This document shows positions 36,243 to 46,529 of a stretch of DNA of 64,000 nt, one piece after another. The position numbers and the translations under genes are program-made. This stretch comes from Apophysomyces variabilis (lineage: Eukaryota > Mucoromycota > Mucoromycetes > Mucorales > Mucoraceae): the NCBI GenBank assembly GCA_002749535.1, contig MZZL01000405.1:1-64000 (forward strand), read 5' to 3'. The first letter of the stretch is position 1; each line of letters starts with the position of its first letter. Below the pieces are notes generated by a model, which was not told the origin of the DNA, did no database searches, and saw only the letters and a program-made list of their open reading frames with translations.

Positions 36243-37832
36243 ATGCGAAAAAGTTATGCATCCTCTGTCTACAGTCAGAAAAGCACAACCAGTGCAAAGA
36301 GTGGTCGATCTTTTCTATCTATCAATGCATTCGTATGGCCCATTACAACTAGCGATGGTAAAAGTAATGAGGATGCTTTTGAAACAAACAAGCAACAAGG
36401 TCTTTGGAGGAATCTGAAAGCCTGGATACCTACGAAACGGCGGTCTGGATCAACCAAAGACACAGATTCAATTGGTGCCGTTACCGTTTCGTCCTCTTCT
36501 TCTTCCGTAGGCTCGTCCTCATCATCCTATCTGAAGCTGAAACGGTTGTTCATCACTCCTGCTCAAATGATCAAATTACGGTCGGATGACAAAAAATCAC
36601 CCGCCACAGAGGACACAAACGAGTCCTCCATAGAATCCTGCTCTGTCTCTGATAAATCGAGTGCACCCACCGGCATTCTGTTGAATCGGGGCGATTCAGT
36701 TGAAGCGTTGGCAGAGCAGAAGCGAAGAAGGCAAGAGCGAAGGCAGTATCTGCTCAAGGTCCAGCGCACCCAGGATCATTTCAGGCCACAGGCCGGCCGA
36801 AGAGAGAGCGAAGAACACGATAAAAACACAGCCGTAACTATTCCTCCTCGGCGCCGTCATGTCTCCTTTGGTGATACTTTTCCGCTCGAAACATCTTCTT
36901 CCTCTACCGTCCTCTCGACACCACCGGATGCTACACCCAGAGACGAAAAAGATGTGATGAGCCCTAGAGAGAATAGAGAACAAGAAAAATACGAAGAAGA
37001 AGAAGAAGAAGAAGAAGACAGCAGCTGGTTTGCAAGGCCAAGAGTAGCCTTTGTGGAACCTAGCCCTGTCCCTCGTTTTCGTAATGTGGCTCCTGCCCCA
37101 CCACCTTCACCACCTTACCTTCATGTTCTTGCTGAGTCACCCAAAGATACCAATGACAACAGTAACAATAACAACAACAATGGCACTGACGTCAATGATG
37201 AGAAACAACTGGGAAGGAAAAATAGTTCTCAAAGCATTATCACCACATCGACCGACAATGATTCACCGACAGTCTTGACCACTCGCGCCATGGAACAGCA
37301 TCATAAGACCTTGACGACATTGTATCCCTCTCGAAAGCCACAACTCTGTTTTATGACTCCCTTACGTCGAGGGCAGACTTTGACTTTTTCGTTACAAAAC
37401 GCGCTTCCTGAGGATCATATCATTGTCTTCAAATTTCTTACGAGTAATGGCAAGTTAACACGCAGGAAAAAGGGGGAAATGCCTTCCGTCTGGTTGGGAT
37501 CTTCCACTAGTAGCATTGCTACTGCTGCGACGGGGCATGGAGGGAGTTTGACGGAGCGTTACTTTGTAAGACCTAGCGCTGGGCGGATGATATCTACAGA
37601 TCAGGCCAATATCATGCTATTTCTGAACCAAGTACCACCATTGGCACCAGGTGAAGTACTCAAAGACAAGATCTTGGTTCGATGGGCGGTGATACAGAGA
37701 CATACACAGGTTGATGCATGGGTCCAGTCTTTACCGGAATCCACCAGACGCAAATGGTTGGAAATGCTGATAGAACAATGGCCAGATCAAGTCATCGTCC
37801 GGGAAACCAGGATAAAGATTCGATTTTCCTGA
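36243..37832 (+). CDS. MSP-domain (VAP-like) protein with a long disordered N-terminus
   Basis: A single-exon gene of 529 residues. The first 340 residues are Ser-rich and charged, with an acidic YEEEEEEEEDSSW run near residue 255 and an Asn run near 310. The C-terminal 160 residues look like a major-sperm-protein fold: LTFSLQNALPEDHIIVFKFLTSNGK, then YFVRPSAGRMISTDQANIMLFL and VLKDKILVRWAVI. The YxVRPxxG and KDKxLV words are typical of VAP/Scs2-type MSP domains, which bind FFAT peptides at ER contact sites. There is no C-terminal membrane anchor, so it is not a canonical VAP; it resembles soluble fungal MSP proteins. Two RVxF-like PP1-docking words (RHVSF at about residue 205, RVAFVEP at about 266) lie in the disordered part. 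ATG at 36243, TGA at 37830-37832. Confidence 0.75.
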   Translation: MRKSYASSVYSQKSTTSAKSGRSFLSINAFVWPITTSDGKSNEDAFETNKQQGLWRNLKAWIPTKRRSGSTKDTDSIGAVTVSSSSSSVGSSSSSYLKLKRLFITPAQMIKLRSDDKKSPATEDTNESSIESCSVSDKSSAPTGILLNRGDSVEALAEQKRRRQERRQYLLKVQRTQDHFRPQAGRRESEEHDKNTAVTIPPRRRHVSFGDTFPLETSSSSTVLSTPPDATPRDEKDVMSPRENREQEKYEEEEEEEEDSSWFARPRVAFVEPSPVPRFRNVAPAPPPSPPYLHVLAESPKDTNDNSNNNNNNGTDVNDEKQLGRKNSSQSIITTSTDNDSPTVLTTRAMEQHHKTLTTLYPSRKPQLCFMTPLRRGQTLTFSLQNALPEDHIIVFKFLTSNGKLTRRKKGEMPSVWLGSSTSSIATAATGHGGSLTERYFVRPSAGRMISTDQANIMLFLNQVPPLAPGEVLKDKILVRWAVIQRHTQVDAWVQSLPESTRRKWLEMLIEQWPDQVIVRETRIKIRFS

Positions 37833-38308
37833 TAACCACCTTCTTTTCTTCATATCTCTCTATTTTCTTTCATATACAAAGCATAACAGCAAATCATAAC
37901 AACAGCCGGGTCAAGACTTTCTTATTGCTTTCTCCTCATTTCCCTCTCTTTACTTTTTACAAACCAGCAGAAAAAGAGAAATATTTTTCCCTTTTTTACT
38001 CCCTATGTCCCTTTCCCATATTTCATTCATCCCATCCTTAGTGTAAATAGACAGACCGCGGCCCTAACAAACCGATGACGTACACTTGCATTTTCCCTCT
38101 CTCTCTCTTTTGATTTCTCTTTCTTTCTTTTGCATTAAAAAAGTATTAGATTCGCCACGCTTGATCAGCTGCCCTCTTACGAGTTTTCATGTTTCATGAG
38201 ACTAAAATCTATTTCAACCCACTTGTTTATACTTTGCTTATAACCTTTTCCTTACTTTTATCTGATCCCTTTTTTTTTTCTGAAAAACCCCACAGATAAA
38301 GGACTCTG
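37833..38308. other. Intergenic region
   Basis: About 475 bp, T/C-rich (CTCTCTCTCTCTTTTG at 38097-38112). It serves as 3' flank of the MSP gene and promoter of the RING-H2 gene. No gene seen. Confidence 0.45.
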
Positions 38309-39109
38309 ATGAGTTACTTTTTGTTTATTCCTATCTTGATTCTGTTATGGACACAGAGGACAATGGCACTGTATCAGACTGATATTCACTTTGCAGGGCC
38401 ATGGTTGTACTTCTCTCTTGGATTTTCTTTGTTACTATTAGGGATATCAGGTGAGCTTCTTTCCTATAAAACTATACACCCTGTTTCCATAACTTACCAT
38501 GGCAAAACATTATTCGCAGTTTTCCTTTCCTGTATACTTTGTCGTGCACAACGTTTGAGGCACTCTACAACGCCTGCAAGCAGCAGCAAACCGACTATGA
38601 CAATATCAACCTTGGAGCATCGATTTCCGGCTACCGTGTATCATCGTACCAATTACAGTGTGAAGAACGGAACGCCCACAGAGGAGGACAAAAGTCTTGA
38701 CACGCTATTTTCGCATAATTGCTATACATTATGCATCATCTGTTTAGAAGGTTTTGCTGATAATGTCTCTATCGTGCGTCAGCTGCTCCCATGTGAACAT
38801 ATCTATCACGCCGATTGCATTGGTAAGTTTACAGGAGAAAAAAAAGAGAAGCATTGGCAAATCGAAAGCAAAAAAAAAGACACGTAAAAATGATGACGAA
38901 CAGATCGATGGTTGATGACCAGGGCGGATGTTTGTCCGTTGTGCAGGATGAATCTGCATCTTCAGCCTGAAGGAGCATCTTCTTCTTCCAATCATCCAAA
39001 CGAAACTTTACCGCCTTACGATGAAGAAGAGGGACATCTAGGTTTTTTCCCAGAGGAATCGACTGTGATGGAGACATCCGTGGTAGGATCCAACAGAAGA
39101 CATATGTAA
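38309..39109 (+). CDS. Membrane-bound RING-H2 E3 ubiquitin ligase with PPxY motif
   Basis: N-terminal hydrophobic segments (YFLFIPILILLW; WLYFSLGFSLLLLGIS; a third, AVFLSCILC, after the first intron) make this a likely membrane protein. The RING-H2 is complete: CIICLEGF, LPCEHIYHADCIDRWL, CPLCRM, i.e. C-x2-C, C-x-H-x2-H-x2-C and C-x2-C with the Trp expected for E2 binding. Two introns: 38450-38518 (GTGAGC...TTCGCAG), and about 38822-38903, which splits the RING between DCI and DRW. The tail has LPPYDEEE, a PPxY word that could recruit a Rsp5-type WW-domain ligase. Substrate unknown. ATG at 38309; stop TAA at 39107-39109. Confidence 0.85.
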
Positions 39110-40048
39110 TGTAATCTCTCCCTCATGTAAATTATACATCTCACGTTATCTTTCTTTAATAAACATAACCACGCGACAGCTGTTTACTATTTTCTCTTTC
39201 ACTAGCTTCACGAATTTTTGTCAGATTGGGTATCTTGACAAGACGGGGGGATTCTGGATCCCAGCTTTTAGTCTTTGCCAGCAACGTCATTTGTAAGTCT
39301 GCTTCACGTTGCTTAGTGGTACGATACTCTGATCAACAGGAACTGGTTGGGTCGGTTTTAATATGGACTCTGCGTCAGACAAATACTGAAGTTTGCTTGT
39401 CAATTGAAAGAAAAGTGTCCTCAGTTCTGCTTCAACAATTTAGCCATAAAATCTTGGCGTCAATCCTATTATTCATCGATATGTACGTTAGACTTATCCG
39501 TTCACGCAATAGACGTCTTGACATGAGTCAATGACGACACTATGGCAGATTGTTTTCTCTCTCTCTCTCTCTCTCTCTCTTCCAATTCTTAATCAGTGAT
39601 GCTGCTAGCCATCGTCTCTGCAACAGTTTCCCCCATGATATCGAACTTTCTCTAGTAGAAGCTACTTAGTCAGATGGGTTTCCGAAACTGTTAAGGCTAT
39701 GATTTCCAGTTTTTCTCATGGCTTTGACATCAAGTGCAAGCTGCTGATCTACGATAATAGGACTAAATCATATAGCTTCACCTGATGCTCAGTATGTAAC
39801 GAAAGAGGACATGTTCATGGTCATTGAGGCAAATGAACTTAAATCGAGACTGTAAACCCTCAAAATAGGATAACGCGTGGATAAAGTATACCAAAGCATT
39901 GGTTCGATACACACAGTAGACTGTACAAATACATATAAGTTTATGGAAAAAAAATATACACTCATCTTTTAGAAAATAGCCCGCCATGTTTCTATCATAA
40001 GCATAGCGTGCCTGTGATATCCTTTTAAAAAAAAAGAAAATGAATGGC
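39110..40048. other. Intergenic region with CT microsatellite
   Basis: About 940 bp between the ends of the RING-H2 and H+-ATPase genes. It holds a (CT)n run of about 25 bases at 39556-39580. A 102-codon open frame at 39226-39534 has no ATG start and no recognisable content. AATAAACATAA near 39160 could be a polyadenylation signal for the RING-H2 gene. Confidence 0.5.
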
Positions 40049-43000
40049 TCAAGTCGGCCTTCCTTCAAGCTGTCCAGACAAGACACGAGATGCATGAGTC
40101 GCCTAATATGGCAAAGACAAAAAGTGAGCCACGAGAAAAGTTAGTGAAGTAAGAAAGTGGTTACCTGAACGGATGAAAATCTTCGCATTTCGTTGGCATC
40201 CACTCTCTTGCTGATACCCAAAAGTCGCTTTCCAAAATTCCTTGGCCGCGAAAGAAGGGAAAGGGATCGGGTACGGTTGGCATAGTATCTGGCCGAAGCA
40301 GCAGAGACTCTGGATGGTCTTCGTGCGACGGGCTCGGGAGGGGGAACACCCTTTTTTGGGCGGAAGAGGCGCTGCATCGCAAATTTCACAATATCGAGCG
40401 GAACAAACCAAACAAAATTCCATATCCACGCAATGCCAGCCCAGCTCCAACCACAGCCGTAGATATCCGTGAAGCCCCAATTAGCGTAAACAGCAATAAA
40501 GGTGGCGACCAGTTGAGCAACAATGAATGCGCACATCAGATAGATGGAAGGTCGTTCAAGGAAAAACCAGCTTTGGGATCGAGTGATAAAGATCAGACCT
40601 TGTGAGATCGTGGATACTTGCAGATACACCACCGAATGCAAGATACCATGGTTCGGATCATTGAAGGTCTGCACGCCGAATTTTCGGTGGAAAAAATCGG
40701 TCTTGTACGCGACGGCGAAAAAGGCAATGGTGGAGGCAGCGAGGTACAAACCGTACACAATGGCATAGGAGAAAATTTCTTTCAAATTCCAATGGTTCGG
40801 ATATGGGGAGGGTTTGACACGATCTTTCGAGATCGTCATGATCGTACCGTCGTTCAGGATAGCCAGAATTAGGACCATGAAAGGAGGGAAATCAAATCGG
40901 AAAGCGAAACAAAGAATAGCAAAACCAACGACGACACGAATAGTAACAGAGCAAGTATAAATCGAATAATTTCTCATGCGCTGGAAAATCTGACGCGACT
41001 GAATAAACGCTTCGACAATCACGGACAAACCAGGTTCGGTTAGTACAATGTCTGCAGCTGAACGGGCAGCATCGGATGCATCCGCCACAGCCACGCCTAC
41101 ATTAGCCTTTGATAGAGCTGGTGCATCGTTTACACCGTCTCCCGTCATAGCTACCATGTGTCCCATCTTCTGCAGGCGATCCACAATTTCGTATTTGTGC
41201 TCAGGATAGACACCTGCAAAGCCGTCGGCTCCAAGAACAAGTTCGTCGATACTCGTATACCCTGATCCTGGTGGAGGACCCTCTTTCAAGGTCTTTGAAA
41301 GGAACATACTGTCACCCATTCCCAAGCGACGGCCCGTTTCCTTAGCAATTGCTAACTGGTCGCCTGTGATCATCTTGACTTGTACACCGAGGGCAATGGC
41401 CCGATCGATGGTCTCCTTCGTATCCGATCGTGGAGGGTCATAGATGGGAAGCAAGCCAACAAGGCGGAAGCCAAGGCCTTCTGCTTCTGGGTCACCACTA
41501 GGTACCTCGTCGACAGCGACAGCCAGTGAACGGAGTCCACGTGAGGCAAATTCGTCCACATCCTCATTCAAAGCTTGGATCTGCTGCTCGGTCTTATCAC
41601 GCGTACAAAGATCTAAAATAAAGTGGGACATGCCCTTTGTGGCACGCAAGACTTTGCCGTCCGAAGTTCGATAGGTGATTTCGGTACGCTTGATCGTCGG
41701 ATTAAATGGCATAAACTTTAATTCTTCTATGCCTTCCCGGGCAAGTTTCGGATCAGGGAGGGAGTTAGTGATGCAAAAGTCAATCGCATCCTGATTCTCA
41801 GTACGAGAGGCATAAGAAGAAATTAAGATGATAGCATCTGAATCCATTTCGGCATATTTCTTGATCGTTGGCTTGTCAACGATCAACTTGTTCAACGTCA
41901 ATGTACCGGTCTTGTCGGAACATAAAATGGTGACAGCAGCCATTTCCTCAATCGCAGTAATGCGAGTAACAATGGCTTTATGCTCCGCCAGCTGCTTCGC
42001 ACCAATAGCCAAGGTGACAGAGAGCACAGTTGGCCTAATATCAAAAAAAAAGTAAGCCACTCTCGCTTCGCTTTGGTAGAGATATAAAAAAAACCACTTA
42101 CATGGCGATAGGGATACCACCAATGAGCAAGACCAAAAGGTTGTCAATACCTCTACGATATCTGTAACGGAAAGCGGCGTACATGACCAAGATCTCCAGT
42201 ACAATGAAGATTCCAATACTGACAAGACAGAAGTTACCAATTTTGGCAAGTACTTGCTGCAAATGGCCCATATCGTCGCCTGCATCGCCTACGAGTCTGG
42301 CGGCGCGACCAAAGAATGTGTTCAGACCTGTGCCAATGATCACGGCTTCTGCTTCGCCTTGCTTGACAGTAGAGCCGGAAAAGATTTCATCTCCTTCGTC
42401 TTTACCAACCGGCAACGATTCACCAGTCAGTGCGGCTTGGTCAATGGAGACCTCGCCATGAGCGCTAATCAGTCGGCCGTCGGCGGGGATAACATCACCT
42501 AGCTTAATGCTAATGACATCGCCTGGCACCAGTTCGGCCGCCTCCATAGTATTCCAGTTGCCATCACGTTTGACTTTACACTCTGGTGCGAGTGATTCCA
42601 TCAGCGCTTTAACGGCATTGCCAGCCTGACGTTCTTCGAGGAAACCGATGACCGAGTTGGCAAGCAACAGTAGAACGATACCAATAAAATCTGGCCAATC
42701 AGGCGGACGACCCTCACCGTTGGATACGGCGATGGCGACAATAGCGGCCGCTTCCATGACCCAAGACAAAGGGTTCCACATAAACCCAAGGAATTGAAGA
42801 ATGGGATTTACTTCCTTTGTTTCCAAACGGTTGTGGCCAAATTTTTCGATTCGAGCAGCAGCTTCCTGTGAACTTAAACCTTCGGGCGTAGTCCTTGACA
42901 AGAACGGATAAATCACTATTTCTTTTCCTTTTTCGCGATAAACTTACTGCAAGAGGGTGAATACATCACCAGGTTCCATAGTAGAAAGATCATATTTATC

Positions 43001-43129
43001 TTTATCATAGAGTTCTTCTACTGTCAAACTTTTGATGGTGGTATTCAATGGACCGTGCATCTGATCTCCCCCTCCAGGAGACCCGTCATTGACTGTTTGT
43101 GTTTTCTCTGCGTTCGGATCCTCCGCCAT
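40049..43129 (-). CDS. PMA1: Plasma-membrane H+-ATPase (P-type, class IIIA)
   Basis: Pumps protons out across the plasma membrane, making the gradient that powers nutrient uptake. The order is typical: cytosolic N-terminus ([16 protein letters not shown]), M1-M2 ([39 protein letters not shown]), actuator TGES ([11 protein letters not shown]), phosphorylation site CSDKTGTLT (about 41910), nucleotide-binding KGMSHFIL, hinge [20 protein letters not shown] and [19 protein letters not shown], then six C-terminal helices. Splicing out intron 40103-40164 joins FSSVQ to [17 protein letters not shown], ending TGA at 40049-40051; this Ser/Thr-containing tail is where the fungal autoinhibitory region is phosphorylated on glucose activation (family knowledge). 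ATG at 43127-43129. Introns also lie near 42920-42955 and 42033-42100. The upstream region has a GA run at 43203-43220. Confidence 0.96.
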
Positions 43130-43742
43130 TGGACAAAACGAGCAGCGTACAGGCAGCGCAAGAGACAATAAGATAAAAAGAAAGAGGAAGAAAGAATAAG
43201 AAAGAGAGAGAGAGAGAGAGAAGTGTATTTAGCGAGTTCGTGTGGGCACGTTCAATGTTTTTTATTGCTTTATATTTTTTTCTCCATGGGTCTTTCAAAA
43301 AAACTGAAACCGGACGGCAAAATGTTATTTCATTGATCGCATGCCCGTTCATTTTCAAGTTCCATAAAACATAACCAGCTTTATCATGTCCGTTTTACTC
43401 CGTACCCGGTTCCTGTTTGGTGAGAGGTTGTTCTCTCTTTCGGTTATTCAAAGTGATAACAAACATATTACGCGATTTAGATGATATTGCGTATTTAAAG
43501 ATAGGATAGAGAAGAGAGAGAGAGAGAGATGGTTCATTAACAATGGTAACAAAGAAAAAAGCATAAAATGCTTGTTCTCGTTGGTGATGGCCGCCTATTC
43601 ACACAGTCTGCATACCTTATTGGTTGGTTATTTTAAAAGGAAAGGCAAACGTCTCTTGAGTAGCATATAAACCGTGATGCCTTTCTGTCAGGGTCCGTTA
43701 CCCTCCATCCCCCGCAGACATTCAGCAAAATCTTTTCGAGCG
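43130..43742. other. Divergent promoter region of H+-ATPase and small secreted protein
   Basis: About 610 bp shared between two divergent genes. It contains (GA)n runs near 43203-43220 and 43513-43529, and a TATA box for the secreted-protein gene at 43664-43670. Confidence 0.5.
43664..43670 (+). promoter_or_regulatory. TATA box of the small secreted protein gene
   Basis: CATATAA lies 73 bp before the preferred ATG at 43743. An in-frame ATG at 43677 is only 7 bp after it and would fall upstream of the expected transcription start. This favours 43743, from which a clean signal peptide begins. Confidence 0.6.
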
Positions 43743-43991
43743 ATGGGGCTTCCGAAACATTTCTCGCATCTACTCGCCTTGCTCTTGCTGACAGTGCTTT
43801 GCTTTGTAGTCGGTCCTGTGAACACGGCCCCTGTGGCCTGTAATCAACAACTCAATGATCCTCAAACCTGTTTCCAGTGCGACCGTGACAATAGCGATGG
43901 CCACGACTGCTTGGTTATGAAATCTATGCAAGGCATAACCATGCTGTCCGCAACCGGCGTCTGCCAGAACCGCACATGTACTGCGTCATAG
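43743..43991 (+). CDS. Small secreted cysteine-rich protein
   Basis: 82 residues from a single exon. The first 30 form a textbook signal peptide: MGLPKHFSH, a Leu-rich core (LLALLLLTVLCFVVG), then a likely cleavage after NTA. The mature part is about 52 residues with six cysteines (ACNQ, TCFQC, DCLV, VCQN, TCTAS), enough for three disulfides. I recognise no family. Fungal proteins of this size and make-up include cell-wall proteins, antimicrobial peptides and host-interaction effectors; nothing here decides among these. The gene has its own TATA box and lies between the H+-ATPase and the DNAJ gene. Stop TAG at 43989-43991. Confidence 0.8.
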   Translation: MGLPKHFSHLLALLLLTVLCFVVGPVNTAPVACNQQLNDPQTCFQCDRDNSDGHDCLVMKSMQGITMLSATGVCQNRTCTAS

Positions 43992-44869
43992 TCGACCTTC
44001 ATTTCGATCTCTCGTTTTCTTGCTATTTATCAGTCTAGCCAAGCACCATACAACGAAAGAACCTACAGCAATAAAAACCATGCCATTGTCATGTTTAGGC
44101 AATCACTTGATCAAAAATTTTTCTCGCTATAATTTATGTATTGTTTTAAACAATCTGCCTATAATAACATAAAAGTAACTGCAATGATACATTTCGTTAG
44201 CGTTTAATGACCTGTCTTAACATGAAGAGGGCTTGAAGAAGGGAGCACAAACGCGTGGCCTGTCATGCAAACAATTTAAGCTCCGGGCTGACCAATTCGG
44301 TCAACGAAACTCCTATCATGTACCATTACACTTGCTTATTACCAGTTTCTATGTTTGTGACAAAACGCAAAGGGAGATGATCATGTCGCGATGAGACAGC
44401 AACCTGGATTACAAACGAAGTAAAGTAAATGTTGGCTGAGGTGTTGTAAGGATAAAGAAAGGTAGGACATTATCGTCTCACGATAATTTTAACAGAGAAA
44501 AAAGGGAACTTTGGTAGCAGAATAGCATGTTCTTTGCTAAGCTATATTGGCAAAATGGGGCGTATAGGGGATTCATAGGAGCCAATTCTGTAAAAGAAGA
44601 AAACGCATTAAAACCGCAATTGCATCGAGTTTTCCATATCAATTAGGTACATTGACTTGTGTGTTTGTACTGTCATTCTTTCTATCCGCTTTCCCACAGT
44701 TGAGATGTTGTTATCGTGATGAAAGACTGAACGGGTCAGTTTGTTCGAGCCATAGCCCATCTTCCATTTTTGGGTTTTCAAGCTAATGTGACTGCAGCCG
44801 TCTTGAAGGCCGCCGTTTTTTGTGCGGCATTCATGCGGAATTAAGCAGTTTTTCTCTGTCTTTCCATTC
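43992..44869. other. Intergenic region
   Basis: About 880 bp between the secreted-protein gene and the DNAJ gene, AT-rich with no coding frame. ACCTACAGCAATAAAAACC at 44062-44080 looks like a polyadenylation signal for the secreted-protein gene. Confidence 0.45.
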
Positions 44870-46170
44870 ATGACGAGAGATTATTACCAAGCCTTGGGCG
44901 TCTCTCATGATGCCACTGACCAAGATATTAAAAAGGCTTATAGAAAACTAGCACTCAAGTATCATCCCGATAAAAATTCCTCCCCAGACGCTGCAGAAAA
45001 GGTAATAATCTTTGAATCGAGTCCAAGAATTTTATCACATCATACCTAACTAGCTTACATATAGTTCAAAGAAATAAGGTAAAGCACATTCCAAACAATG
45101 AACCGCTAAGCATCTCACACCAACCAACAAAACGAATAGTCATGCATACGAAATATTGTCTGATCGTAAGTTATGCCAACGCATCGACTACCAGTAACTC
45201 ATTCGTCTCTGTAGCCCAAAAGCGCCGTGTATACGACAGCGGTGGTATTGATGAAGAAGATTCCGAGTTTTATTCCCATGCTGGTCCTTTTGCTGGTTTT
45301 CATGTAAGGCACTTTTACTCATGGGCATCTCATCCCATGACTTACCCATCATCTTTTTAGTTCCATTCTCCTGAAGAAGTGTTCGCCCAATTCTTTGGAG
45401 GGCGCAACCCATTTTCCATGTTTGGTAAGTCACCCTTGGTTAATGGACAATAGGAATAGAAAAAGATTCGGTTATTTATTATACACAATGAATTTTAGAT
45501 GACGGATTTGGCTTTGGCGGTTCCCGCAGGGGAGGTCGGAGCATGTTTTCGATGTTCGATGACGATCCATTTTTTTCAGCGCATCGTGATCCTTTCGGGG
45601 GCATGGCTGGCTTCGGTGGTTTTCCATCGATCGGGGGAGGAGGCAGCAGCTTTTTCAGTTCTTCATCCTCATCTTCTGGGTTCGGAGGACCTGGTGGGTT
45701 CAGTTCTCAAAGCGTCTCAACTTCTACACGGATAGTCAATGGACGCCCGGAAACAGTAACAGTGACCAAGATACAGAATCATGAGGTAAAAAGATGTAGA
45801 GGTACCAAAAGATAAATTGCCGTAACCAATCCATGGGTCTATATTTTAGGGCACCAAGGTGATCGAAGATTATGGCAATGGTCGTCAACGTGTTACTGTC
45901 AATGGCGTTGAGCAAGTCAATACGTTGGGAACTAGCCAACGGCAGCAAATCACCGGTGCACAATCTCAACAAAATGCTCTTCAACAACAGCAACAGCAAC
46001 TCCAGCAACAACAACAACAGCAGCAGCAGCCACAGTATAGCAGTGGAGGTTATGCATCCCAAGACTATGGGTTTACACAAGGTCAACCGCCATACGATTC
46101 TAATATGTACCAGCAACAAAATCAACAGCGCAGGAGACGCGGTCCCAACTTCTATCCCAATTGTTATTGA
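44870..46170 (+). CDS. DnaJ (HSP40) co-chaperone, class B, DNAJB6-like
   Basis: Exons 44870-45001, 45065-45078, 45140-45165, 45215-45303, 45361-45424, 45499-45785 and 45850-46170 sum to 933 nt, giving 310 residues in one frame. The J domain is complete ([39 protein letters not shown] present), then [25 protein letters not shown] Gly/Phe-rich region ([22 protein letters not shown]) and a Ser-rich block [15 protein letters not shown] follow, as in DNAJB6/B2-type proteins that stimulate Hsp70 and hold aggregation-prone clients. A later segment, [19 protein letters not shown] and [19 protein letters not shown], is the family's C-terminal beta region. The tail carries a Gln run (about 45960-46030). 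Exon 2 is only 14 nt. No zinc finger, so not class A. Confidence 0.93.
45065..45078 (+). other. 14-nt microexon in the DNAJ gene
   Basis: TTCAAAGAAATAAG lies between ATATAG and GTAAAG. It joins GCAGAAAAG (phase 0) to TCATGCATACGAAATATTG of the next, 26-nt exon (45140-45165). Together they encode [13 protein letters not shown], the conserved end of the J domain. The sum of all exons stays divisible by three only if both are included. Confidence 0.88.
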
Positions 46171-46529
46171 CCATGACCATTACTAGTATCATTTGTCTTT
46201 ATCTTGTATTAGCTTGCGCTCCCTCATTTAAACATTCCACATAAATCGTCTTACTTGTTTTGCAATTCTTTATTAAAAAGTGCGCGAGCGCTAGTATGTT
46301 CCAATGAATATGCATTTTAACTCTGATATGTAACGAGATCATGCAGTAATAAGCACTGATCCACAAAATCAGAATATCTAATTTTTAAGTAAGCAGTGAA
46401 GTTTTGCTGGTTGATATCAAATACAGAAAAAAAAAATAACCACGGAAAAGGTGTTTCAACGGAACCTTTCTCGTACTTGGTACGCTTTCTTTCTTGCACA
46501 ACACACACAGAGACACATATATGAACCGC
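46171..46529. other. Convergent intergenic region
   Basis: About 360 bp between the ends of the DNAJ and phosphatase genes, AT-rich, with an A-run on the plus strand near 46426. No gene seen. Confidence 0.45.

Noticed and set aside
39226..39534. Plus-strand open frame of 102 codons between the RING-H2 and H+-ATPase genes
   Set aside because: Starts from TTG, has no domain and lies in 3' flanking sequence.
39896..39912. GGTTCGATAC resembling a tRNA B box
   Set aside because: No matching A box or cloverleaf at a workable distance on the same strand.
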